NCBI GenBank assembly: GCA_026991215.1
Contig: JALXBY010000005.1
Coordinates: forward strand, 1-9,325
Length of the DNA: 9,325 nucleotides
Direction of reading: 5' to 3'
Source of the DNA: Anaerolineales bacterium
Lineage (GTDB): Bacteria > Chloroflexota > Anaerolineae > Anaerolineales > DRMV01
In this document: piece by piece, positions 1-5,484 of the stretch
Layout of the letters: every line of letters begins with the position of its first letter
Numbering within the stretch: the stretch's first letter is position 1
Position numbers and translations under genes: made by a program
Notes under the pieces: model-generated
What the model saw: the letters and a program-made list of their open reading frames with translations, nothing else
Database searches by the model: none
What the model was told of the DNA's origin: nothing

Positions 1-587
1 TCATCGACGAGTCCGAGGTCCTCACCCCCGCGGACGAGGAACATCACATCGACAAGCACAAGTTCAAGGTGCCCTTCGTGTGCGGCGCGCGGAACCTGGG
101 GGAAGCCCTGCGCCGCATCGCGGAAGGCGCGGCCATGATTCGCACCAAGGGCGAGGCCGGCACCGGCGACGTGGTGGAAGCCGTCCGCCATGCCCGCGCG
201 GTCATGAAGGAAATCCGCCGACTGCAGAACATGGCCGAGGAAGAGGTCTACGCCTACGCCAAGGAAATCGGCGCGCCCCTGGAGTTGGTGCTGGAGACCC
301 GTCGCCTGGGCCGCCTGCCCGTGGTGAACTTCGCTGCCGGGGGCATCGCCACCCCCGCGGACGCTGCGCTCATGATGCAACTGGGCATGGATGGCATCTT
401 CGTGGGCTCGGGCATCTTCAAGTCCGAGAACCCGGCCAAGCGAGCCGCGGCCATCGTCAAGGCGGTGACCCACTACAACGACCCGGCCATCCTCGCGGAG
501 GTGAGCAAGGGCCTGGGCGAACCCATGCGGGGCCTGCAGGTGGCCTCCCTGCGGGAAGAGGAGCGTCTGGCCCCCCGCGGATGGTAA
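1..587 (+). CDS. pdxS: Pyridoxal 5'-phosphate synthase lyase subunit PdxS, 3' part (5' end outside window)
   Basis: PdxS condenses ribose 5-phosphate, glyceraldehyde 3-phosphate and ammonia into pyridoxal 5'-phosphate in the cytoplasm. It works in a complex with the glutaminase PdxT. The open frame runs in from the window edge (first whole codon at base 3) to a TAA at 585-587, giving 194 visible residues; family members are about 290-300, so roughly the first third is missing. Visible family landmarks are IDESEVLTPAD at the left edge, the PFVCGARNLG segment, and IRTKGEAGTGD, whose lysine corresponds by family knowledge to the second catalytic lysine. The phosphate-binding GIFVGSGIFKS loop follows, then a typical C-terminal tail. 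The GTG at 69 is an internal valine codon, because the family sequence continues upstream without a break. The partner pdxT lies 1.4 kb downstream rather than next door, behind two nuclease genes. Identification is very secure. Confidence 0.97.
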   Translation, partial: IDESEVLTPADEEHHIDKHKFKVPFVCGARNLGEALRRIAEGAAMIRTKGEAGTGDVVEAVRHARAVMKEIRRLQNMAEEEVYAYAKEIGAPLELVLETRRLGRLPVVNFAAGGIATPADAALMMQLGMDGIFVGSGIFKSENPAKRAAAIVKAVTHYNDPAILAEVSKGLGEPMRGLQVASLREEERLAPRGW

Positions 588-602
588 GAAGGTGCGTCTG
601 GT

Positions 603-1233
603 ATGACCCTGACCGTGCTGGATTCCCGCACCCGAACCGCGATTTCCGAGTACCTGGTCCGGCTGCCGGGCTGGACCCTGGAAGCCTACCTGGAACGGGC
701 GCCGGAGAACGCCTTCTGGGAGTTCGCGCGGGGAGAGGTCATCGTGCACTCGCCGGTGCGGGCTGAGCACCAGGGCCTGACGCGCTTTTTGACCTTCGTG
801 CTGCATGGCTACTGCCTGAAGCACGGGTGCGGCTACGTCTACAACGGCCCGGCCGCGGTGCAGGTGCTGCCCGATGTGGTCCGGGAGCCGGACGTCTTCG
901 TGGTGCGGCCCGAAGACCGAAGCCGGGTGAAGGGTGTGCCCGTGCGGGTGCGGCCCATCCTGGTGGTGGAAGTGGTCAGCCCCTCGACCCGCAGTCTGGA
1001 CCTGGTGGAAAAGGCCCACGACTACGCCCTGGCCGGGATTCCCGAATACTGGGCCGTGGACCGGGAGCGCCGCGCCGTGCACCTCTTCACCCTGGAGGGG
1101 GGTCGCTATCGGGAGACGGTGCTCCGCCAGGGCCGCCTCGTCTCGACGGTTCTGCCCGGCTTCTGGCTTCAGGTGGAATGGCTGTGGCAGGACCCCCTGC
1201 CTTCGGAATGGGAAGCCCTGGAGCGGATTTTGG
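603..1233 (+). repeat. Tandem direct repeat, unit 1 (nuclease gene duplication)
   Basis: The DNA from 603 to 1233 matches 1269 to 1899 at a constant offset of 666 bases with no indels. The first 171 bases differ at about 10 positions. Similarity begins at the start codon and stops sharply after GAGCGGATTTTGG near the 3' end, so the repeated unit is essentially the coding sequence. A patch at about 774-842 is much more divergent than both flanks. I see no terminal inverted repeats or target-site duplication. Confidence 0.9.
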
Positions 1234-1259
1234 GACGTGCGACAGGCCAGGACGCTTGA
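603..1259 (+). CDS. Uma2-family (DUF820) predicted endonuclease, copy 1
   Basis: This is a 218-residue protein of the Uma2/DUF820 family, predicted nucleases with a PD-(D/E)XK restriction-endonuclease-like fold. Their biological role is unestablished. Visible family pattern: an N-terminal helical lead-in, FARGEVIVHSP with acidic E45 (about residues 41-51), H56, REPDVFVV with candidate catalytic D97, LVVEVVSPST with E123, and LVEKAHDYA with K137. GIPEYWAVD follows and is highly typical of the family. Length is within the usual range of about 180-220. The ATG at 603 is 15 bases after the pdxS stop, with only a weak AAGAAGG ribosome site, and no promoter is visible. It is therefore probably co-transcribed with pdxS. 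The protein is about 88% identical to the next gene, and most differences fall in residues 58-79. The family call is firm; any link to B6 metabolism is unknown. Confidence 0.9.
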   Translation: MTLTVLDSRTRTAISEYLVRLPGWTLEAYLERAPENAFWEFARGEVIVHSPVRAEHQGLTRFLTFVLHGYCLKHGCGYVYNGPAAVQVLPDVVREPDVFVVRPEDRSRVKGVPVRVRPILVVEVVSPSTRSLDLVEKAHDYALAGIPEYWAVDRERRAVHLFTLEGGRYRETVLRQGRLVSTVLPGFWLQVEWLWQDPLPSEWEALERILGRATGQDA

Positions 1260-1268
1260 GGTGTGCCC

Positions 1269-1899
1269 ATGGCCCTGACCGTGCTGGATTCCCGCACCCG
1301 TACCGCGATTTCCGAGTACCTGGTCCGGCTGCCGGGCTGGACCCTGGAAGATTACCTGGAACGGGCGCCGGAGAACGCCTTCTGGGAGTTCGCGCGAGGG
1401 GAGGTCATCGTGCACTCGCCGGTACGCGCCGAACACCAGGAGTTGGTCTACTTCCTGACCTGGATTTTGGGCGGCTTCTGTGAACGGCGGAAGTGCGGCC
1501 GCATTTACAACGGCCCGGCCGCGGTGCAGGTGCTGCCCGATGTGGTCCGGGAACCGGACATCTTCGTGGTGCGGCCCGAAGACCGGGGCCGGGTGAAGGG
1601 CGTGCCCGTGCGGGTGCGGCCCATGCTGGTGGTGGAAGTGGTCAGCCCCTCGACCCGCAGCCTGGACCTGGTGGAAAAGGCCCACGACTACGCCCTGGCC
1701 GGGATTCCCGAATACTGGGCCGTGGACCGGGAGCGCCGTGCCTTTCACGCCTTTACCCTGGAGGGCGGGCGCTATCGGGAGACGGTGCTCCGCCAGGGCC
1801 GCTTCGTTTCGACGGTGCTGCCCGGCTTCTGGCTTCGGGTGGAAAGGCTGTGGCAGGACCCCCTGCCTTCGGAATGGGAAACCCTGGAGCGGATTTTGG
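1269..1899 (+). repeat. Tandem direct repeat, unit 2 (nuclease gene duplication)
   Basis: This is the partner of the unit at 603-1233. The divergent patch falls at about 1440-1508. Sequence after 1899 no longer resembles the sequence after 1233, so the two 3' ends and the spacers that follow have separate origins or have drifted freely. Confidence 0.9.
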
Positions 1900-1931
1900 C
1901 CAGTGCGGGCAGAACGGGAGCCGCGCCCTAA
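1269..1931 (+). CDS. Uma2-family (DUF820) predicted endonuclease, copy 2
   Basis: This 220-residue protein is the tandem paralogue of the preceding gene. It keeps the same candidate PD-(D/E)XK residues: E45, D97 in REPDIFVV, E123 in LVVEVVSPST and K137, plus the GIPEYWAVD block. Both copies therefore look catalytically intact. I chose the ATG at 1269 because it aligns exactly with the start of copy 1 and has a GAGGTG ribosome site at 1258-1263 that overlaps the stop of copy 1. An in-frame GTG at 1263 would add only two residues. The gap between the two genes is 9 bases, which implies translational coupling. Residues 58-79 differ strongly from copy 1 (13 of 22 by hand count), and the last ten or so residues are unrelated. 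The rest of the protein differs at only about 11 positions. It is followed by pdxT after 66 bases. The native target or partner cannot be read from the sequence. Confidence 0.9.
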   Translation: MALTVLDSRTRTAISEYLVRLPGWTLEDYLERAPENAFWEFARGEVIVHSPVRAEHQELVYFLTWILGGFCERRKCGRIYNGPAAVQVLPDVVREPDIFVVRPEDRGRVKGVPVRVRPMLVVEVVSPSTRSLDLVEKAHDYALAGIPEYWAVDRERRAFHAFTLEGGRYRETVLRQGRFVSTVLPGFWLRVERLWQDPLPSEWETLERILASAGRTGAAP

Positions 1932-1994
1932 AGCCGTCCCTGGAAGGTACAAGGGCTTTCCCTGAAACCTTCAAAGCCGCGTAAAGGAGGCTTT
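1930..1994 (+). promoter_or_regulatory. Candidate structured leader of pdxT with alternative stem-loops
   Basis: The spacer between the second nuclease gene and pdxT contains the complementary hexamers AAAGCC and GGCTTT alternating four times. AAAGCC is at 1930-1935, GGCTTT at 1954-1959, AAAGCC at 1973-1978 and GGCTTT at 1989-1994. Pairing the third with the fourth would enclose the AAAGGAGG ribosome site (1983-1990) in a hairpin; pairing the second with the third would leave it free. A separate two-tier stem, GAAGGT/ACCTTC (1943-1948 with 1967-1972) around AGGG/CCCT (1952-1955 with 1960-1963), is also possible. The pairings are seen in the sequence, but a regulatory role is inference and six-base stems can arise by chance. 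Confidence 0.35.
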
Positions 1995-1997
1995 CCT

Positions 1998-2639
1998 ATG
2001 AAACCCCTCACCATCGGTGTGTTGGCCCTGCAGGGCGACTTCATCGAGCATGAGGCTATGCTGCGCAACCTGGGGGTGGACGTGCGCCAGGTGCGCCTGC
2101 CCAAACACCTGGAGGGACTGGATGGCCTCATCATCCCTGGTGGCGAATCCACCACCATGGGCCGGCTGGCCGTGGACTTCGGCCTGATCGAACCCCTGCG
2201 GGCCTTTGGGCAGGAAAAGCCCATCTGGGGCACCTGTGCAGGGGCCATCTTCCTGGCCCGGGATGTGGGCCGGGAGCAACCCATCCTGGGCCTGATGAAC
2301 ATGCGGGTGGTGCGCAACGCGTTTGGCCGCCAGGTCGATAGTTTCGAAATCGACCTGGAGGTGCCCGCACTCCAGGCCGTGGACCCGGACCCGCGGCCCT
2401 TCCACGCGGTGTTCATCCGGGCACCGTTGTTCGCGGAGGTCTTCCCGCCGGCCCGGGTCCTGGCCACCCTGCCCGATGGCGGCATCGTCGCGGTGCAACA
2501 GGGGCACCTGCTGGCCACCGCGTTCCACCCCGAACTCACCGACGATCCACGCTTCCATAAGTACTTCCTGAGCCTGGTGGAAGAGGTGCGGGCCCGGCTC
2601 CAACCCCTGGGCGACGACGTTTCCGGCAACGGACGGTAG
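1998..2639 (+). CDS. pdxT: Pyridoxal 5'-phosphate synthase glutaminase subunit PdxT
   Basis: PdxT is the class I glutamine amidotransferase that hydrolyses glutamine and passes ammonia to PdxS for PLP synthesis. The 213-residue product starts with the family signature IGVLALQGDF. It carries the oxyanion/substrate segment IIPGGEST (45-52) and the nucleophile C80 in GTCAG, and completes the triad with H177 and E179 in FHPEL. All catalytic residues are present. It is somewhat longer than the usual 185-200 residues because of a short C-terminal extension. The ATG at 1998 follows a near-perfect AAAGGAGG (1983-1990) with a 7-base gap, which fixes the start. No promoter is evident within the 66-base spacer, so it is probably read from upstream of pdxS through the nuclease pair. 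The strong ribosome site suggests translation is set independently. Identification is very secure. Confidence 0.97.
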   Translation: MKPLTIGVLALQGDFIEHEAMLRNLGVDVRQVRLPKHLEGLDGLIIPGGESTTMGRLAVDFGLIEPLRAFGQEKPIWGTCAGAIFLARDVGREQPILGLMNMRVVRNAFGRQVDSFEIDLEVPALQAVDPDPRPFHAVFIRAPLFAEVFPPARVLATLPDGGIVAVQQGHLLATAFHPELTDDPRFHKYFLSLVEEVRARLQPLGDDVSGNGR

Positions 2640-2714
2640 GAAGCGCGCCGGTCCCCGACCTTTGGCGGTTGCGGCAGGGCTTCGCGGGGGCCTGGCCTGC
2701 CATGCTTCCACCCC

Positions 2715-2723
2715 TGGTATACT
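2715..2723 (+). promoter_or_regulatory. Extended -10 promoter for the UPF0173 hydrolase gene
   Basis: TGGTATACT forms an extended -10 element: TG, one base, then TATACT at 2718-2723, matching TATAAT at 5 of 6. It lies 33 bases before the start codon in the 117-base gap after pdxT. No convincing -35 box lies 16-18 bases upstream, as is tolerated for extended -10 promoters. The rest of the gap is GC-rich and shows no gene. Confidence 0.55.
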
Positions 2724-2756
2724 TGAACCCCCGCAAATTTATTCAGGAGGTGCGTC

Positions 2757-3443
2757 ATGGGCGTGAAACTTACCTGGTACGGCCACGCCACGTTGGGTCT
2801 GGAGGTCGATGGGTACAAGATTTTGGTTGACCCCTTCTTCACCGGGAACCCCAAAGCCTCCACCACCGCGGACCAGGTCGAGGCCGATTTCATCCTGGTC
2901 AGCCACGGCCATGGGGACCACGTGGGCGACACCGTGGCCATTGCCAAGCGCACCGGGGCCTTGGTGATTGCCAACTACGAAATCACCCTGTGGCTGCAAA
3001 AACAGGGCGTGGAAAAGGTGCACGCCCAGCACATCGGCGGCGGGTACCATCACCCCTTTGGTTACCTCAAACTGACCCAGGCCCTGCACGGCTCCATCCT
3101 GCCCGATGGCGCGTACGGCGGTAACCCGGCCGGCTTCCTCCTGACCACCAAGGACGGCAAGAAGATTTACATGGCCCAGGATACCGGCCTGTTTGGAGAC
3201 ATGAAACTCATCGGCGACGAAGGCATCGACCTTGCGGTGCTGCCCATTGGCGACAACTTCACCATGGGTCCGGACGACGCGCTCATCGCGGTCAAACTGC
3301 TGCGGCCCAAGCACGTGATTCCCATCCACTACAGCACCTGGCCCCTCATCGAGCAGGACCCCCACGCCTGGGCCCGGCGGGTGGAAGCCGAGACGGAGGC
3401 CAAGGTCCACGTGTTGCAACCGGGCGAGAGTTTCACCCTGTAG
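2757..3443 (+). CDS. UPF0173 family metal-dependent hydrolase (metallo-beta-lactamase fold)
   Basis: The 228-residue protein matches the UPF0173 family of small cytoplasmic metallo-beta-lactamase-fold hydrolases along its whole length, including the expected size of 225-230. Landmarks: YGHATLGLEV at the start, DPFFTGNP (25-32), and the metal-binding HGHGDH motif with H50, H52, D54 and H55. After these come H111, then D142 in AQDTGLFGDM, LPIGDNFTMG (162-171), and the final metal ligand H191 in PIHYSTWP. All expected metal ligands are present, so it should be an active enzyme. The physiological substrate of the family is not established, although some relatives are annotated as L-ascorbate-6-phosphate lactonase-like (UlaG). 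The start is fixed by AGGAGGTG at 2745-2752. It has its own promoter upstream and a terminator downstream, so it appears to be a monocistronic unit independent of pdxT. Confidence 0.93.
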   Translation: MGVKLTWYGHATLGLEVDGYKILVDPFFTGNPKASTTADQVEADFILVSHGHGDHVGDTVAIAKRTGALVIANYEITLWLQKQGVEKVHAQHIGGGYHHPFGYLKLTQALHGSILPDGAYGGNPAGFLLTTKDGKKIYMAQDTGLFGDMKLIGDEGIDLAVLPIGDNFTMGPDDALIAVKLLRPKHVIPIHYSTWPLIEQDPHAWARRVEAETEAKVHVLQPGESFTL

Positions 3444-3459
3444 CCCACCATGGGCAAGG

Positions 3460-3492
3460 AAAAGGCCGGGGTGGATGGCCCCGGCCTTTTTT
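3460..3492 (+). terminator. Intrinsic terminator after the UPF0173 hydrolase gene
   Basis: A 12-base-pair stem (AAAAGGCCGGGG at 3460-3471 with CCCCGGCCTTTT at 3479-3490) encloses a 7-base loop and runs into a six-T tract (3487-3492). It begins 17 bases after the stop codon. On the minus strand the same stem ends in four Ts, so it may also stop transcription arriving from the convergent genes to the right. Confidence 0.9.
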
Positions 3493-3516
3493 GATGGCGC
3501 GTTCCGTGTAAGGCCG

Positions 3517-4173
3517 CTATGGGTTCTTGTCCTGGGGAAGCAACGCGCGAATTTCATCCCAATGGCGCAAGATGGCCACAATGGATTGCAACACCTGGGC
3601 CAGGTACAGGGCGTCAATGGCCTTCCCAATTTCCAGCAGGGGCGACCTGCCAAAGCAAATCAGTTCGTTGTTCGTCGGGCAGGGTTCGATGACTTCAGGC
3701 ACCCAGAGCAACCCCATTTCCTTCCAGGTCATGAACCCTTCACTGGGGTGTTGCGTAAAGTTTCGCCAAAACAGCCCCTCTTCGGTGAAAACCAGGCCTT
3801 CCTTGGCCCATGAGAAGTCGTCGCTGGCAAAGTAAATCGCCCAGGGTTCGATGGGTTTGGGGATGGCGAAAGCCTTGCGCAATTCCTCGTGGCGTTTTAC
3901 CCAAACCTCCCAGGGAAAACACCGTTGCAGATTGTGGATGCAGCCCTGGACCCGTTGAAACAGGACGGCCCAGACTTCATCCTTTGTCCAAACCGCTTTT
4001 TGAGGCACAACCTCTGCACGAACTTGTGGGGGCATCGATGTCTCCAGCGGCAGGGCCGCCTCTCCCTCTTCGGCAAGGGGCGGCGGGGGCGCGAGCAGCG
4101 CGCCACATGAGGGGCACTCTGGCCGCCACTTTTCCAGCACCCGACCGCAGTACTCACAACGCACACGGGGCAT
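3517..4173 (-). CDS. Zinc-ribbon protein with C-terminal domain of unknown function
   Basis: I do not recognise a named family for this 218-residue protein. The N-terminus is a short zinc ribbon with C6, C9, C20 and C23 (CEYC, then CPSC). A low-complexity proline- and glutamate-rich linker of about 25-55 follows. The remaining 150 residues are rich in aromatic residues and include the segment FASDDFSWAKEGLVFTEEGL near 115-134. This resembles a motif seen in PH-like domains of uncharacterised bacterial proteins, where a YDDs..G..kdG.vlT..giyW pattern occurs; that resemblance is from memory and tentative. There is no signal peptide or membrane segment. The ATG at 4173 has a GGAGG ten bases upstream. 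It lies 33 bases after the membrane protein gene on the same strand, so the two are probably co-transcribed. Its GC content is lower than that of flanking genes (a 60-base sample gives 55%). Confidence 0.75.
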   Translation of the reverse strand: MPRVRCEYCGRVLEKWRPECPSCGALLAPPPPLAEEGEAALPLETSMPPQVRAEVVPQKAVWTKDEVWAVLFQRVQGCIHNLQRCFPWEVWVKRHEELRKAFAIPKPIEPWAIYFASDDFSWAKEGLVFTEEGLFWRNFTQHPSEGFMTWKEMGLLWVPEVIEPCPTNNELICFGRSPLLEIGKAIDALYLAQVLQSIVAILRHWDEIRALLPQDKNP

Positions 4174-4206
4174 ATCCCTGGCACCTCCCGATGGGGTTCG
4201 TGTGTC

Positions 4207-5298
4207 TCATGAGAAAAACCAGGCCCAGATGAGATAAAGCAGGAACCAGAACAACGTCCCCCAGGCCCAACCGGCGATGAACGCGCGCCATCGGAAAACC
4301 CACGATACAGCCCAGGTCAACAAACCGCCAGCCATGAAACCGAAAAGGCCGAACCAGCCCTGCTGGGCGTCCGCCATCCAAAGCGCACCAAGGCTGAACC
4401 CTGCGAAGGCCAGAAGCAGCCATACGCGGCGTTGCAGGTTACGTAAGCCCTGCACCTGTAGGTAAAGCAGAAAACCGCCCAGTAAAGGCCCCAGCAAAGC
4501 CCCGACCCCGAACGCCTGCCAGGACTTGGGCACCGCTGCGCCGGCCATGGAGATAAGCGCGCGCAAGAGGAAGGCCGTAAGCGGCGGGACAAGGAGCAAG
4601 GACCACCAAGAAATCTCCACAGGGGAAGGATGCCGCGGTTCCCCAGGGGCCTGCACGGACGGGTCAAGACGGTAAAAGGCAAGTTTGCGCCCTGCTTCCA
4701 GAAGCAGAGCCGCGGGGAGTTTCAGCGTTCCGACCGTGTGGTCCCCTATACGGCGCGTTGCTTGCAAGGGCGGAGGAAATCGTGGGGGCTGAACCCCGGC
4801 GGCGGGTTTGCCAAGACGTAGCCGGTCAAGCCAAATCTCGGCAAGCAAATCGCGCGGGTTTTCAAAGGCCGTAAGACGTAAACCTGCTGGCTCCTGTAAC
4901 GCCTCTCGAACGGTGTTCCTGGGCCTTTGCCCGGCCGTTTCTGGCCAGGATTTCGGTCGGCCTTTGGGGAAGAAGACGAAAAAACGCAGCAGGGGCGCTT
5001 CGTCGCCCTGCTGGGGCAGCATTTGTTTCAGCGCTTCCAGGCGGGCTTGCAGGCCTTCACGCAAAGATGCGGGTTCGACCGTCTTCCCAAAGGGCGCTTT
5101 CTCCTCTTGGGGCAACACGACCCATCCCAGGTACCACGCTTTGGGCGTCAGGATATCCATGGAAAACCCTGCCTTTCCAAGGACATCCCACCCGAGAAGG
5201 ATGTCCACCTCCGCGCCAAACAAATGGAGGGCATCAAGGAACACCGGCGAAAACGCATCCTCAACAGGCACATTGGGGTTGACCCAGAATCGAGCCAT
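4207..5298 (-). CDS. Uncharacterised membrane protein: soluble N-terminal region plus about five C-terminal helices
   Basis: The product of 363 residues is not one I recognise. Residues 1-228 are soluble in character, with no signal peptide; a basic, proline-rich stretch lies at about 165-185. Hydrophobic segments follow at about 231-252, 262-282, 290-308, 313-335 and 338-361, ending in a very aromatic tail just before the stop. With no N-terminal signal, the soluble half is probably cytoplasmic and anchored by the helical bundle. I chose the ATG at 5298 because GGAAG lies 7 bases upstream of it and a promoter sits about 40 bases away. An in-frame ATG at 5322 would add eight residues but leave almost no leader. 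The open frame extends further upstream, but that part is antisense to mraZ and rsmH. It is the first gene of a two-gene unit with the zinc-ribbon protein, and both are lower in GC than the surroundings. Confidence 0.72.
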   Translation of the reverse strand: MARFWVNPNVPVEDAFSPVFLDALHLFGAEVDILLGWDVLGKAGFSMDILTPKAWYLGWVVLPQEEKAPFGKTVEPASLREGLQARLEALKQMLPQQGDEAPLLRFFVFFPKGRPKSWPETAGQRPRNTVREALQEPAGLRLTAFENPRDLLAEIWLDRLRLGKPAAGVQPPRFPPPLQATRRIGDHTVGTLKLPAALLLEAGRKLAFYRLDPSVQAPGEPRHPSPVEISWWSLLLVPPLTAFLLRALISMAGAAVPKSWQAFGVGALLGPLLGGFLLYLQVQGLRNLQRRVWLLLAFAGFSLGALWMADAQQGWFGLFGFMAGGLLTWAVSWVFRWRAFIAGWAWGTLFWFLLYLIWAWFFS

Positions 5299-5336
5299 AC
5301 GCGTGCTTCCGGTTTGGGGCATGGTGGGCAGTTGGT

Positions 5337-5365
5337 ATTTTATGTCCGTCCACCTTTCAAGTGAA
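5337..5365 (-). promoter_or_regulatory. Sigma70-type promoter for the minus-strand membrane/zinc-ribbon gene pair
   Basis: Read on the minus strand, TTCACT (5365-5360) and TAAAAT (5342-5337) are separated by exactly 17 bases. They match the -35 and -10 consensus at 4 of 6 and 5 of 6. Transcription would start near 5330, about 32 bases before the chosen start codon at 5298. It stands back to back with the mraZ promoter. Confidence 0.55.
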
Positions 5366-5392
5366 GGGTTCCAGGCCCATCCCACAGCCCTT

Positions 5393-5438
5393 TGGTGTAT
5401 ACTTGGGGCAAACTGGTGTGTTGTGGTGCAAACTGGGG
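5393..5438 (+). promoter_or_regulatory. MraZ operator: five TGGKG boxes upstream of mraZ
   Basis: TGGTG or TGGGG occurs at 5393, 5404, 5414, 5424 and 5434. The last four are spaced exactly 10 bases apart (5-base box plus 5-base spacer); the first is 11 bases from the second. Two of the spacers are identical (CAAAC). By established knowledge, MraZ binds direct TGGGN repeats with 5-base spacers upstream of its own gene in Escherichia coli. Position, unit and spacing all agree here, so autoregulation of the dcw operon is a well-supported inference. Confidence 0.85.
5398..5403 (+). promoter_or_regulatory. -10 box of the mraZ (dcw operon) promoter
   Basis: TATACT (5 of 6 to consensus) lies between the first and second TGGKG boxes, with TG directly before it. 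No good -35 is visible at 16-18 bases. Transcription would start near 5410, inside the box array, so bound MraZ would block RNA polymerase. The leader would be about 75 bases. Confidence 0.55.
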
Positions 5439-5467
5439 CGCCGGGGTTCCCGGCGTTTCCCCTTTTT
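5439..5467 (+). promoter_or_regulatory. GC-rich hairpin with T-rich tail in the mraZ leader
   Basis: CGCCGGG (5439-5445) pairs perfectly with CCCGGCG (5449-5455) around a 3-base loop. TTTCCCCTTTTT follows (5456-5467). It starts one base after the last MraZ box and ends 17 bases before the mraZ ATG. The shape resembles an intrinsic terminator, but the T run is interrupted by four Cs. It could be an attenuator, a weak terminator for leader transcripts, or simply GC-rich sequence. Confidence 0.4.
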
Positions 5468-5484
5468 AGGGCAGGCACGAACAC

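Noticed and set aside
69..587. pdxS starting at the GTG at 69
   Set aside because: The same frame encodes conserved PdxS sequence back to the window edge, so the gene simply begins outside the window.
588..1997. Nuclease pair as an insertion sequence or composite transposon
   Set aside because: There are no terminal inverted repeats, no target-site duplication and no transposase; Uma2 proteins are not known transposases.
2673..2701. GGCAGG/CCTGCC inverted repeat after pdxT as a terminator
   Set aside because: The stem has a 17-base loop and no T tract, so it is not convincing as an intrinsic terminator.
1928..2974. Minus-strand open frame across pdxT and the start of the hydrolase gene
   Set aside because: It is antisense to two confidently identified genes and has no recognisable domain.
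5393..5438. Short regular repeats as a CRISPR-like array
   Set aside because: The 5-base units at 10-base steps are far too small, and their place before mraZ explains them as regulator boxes.
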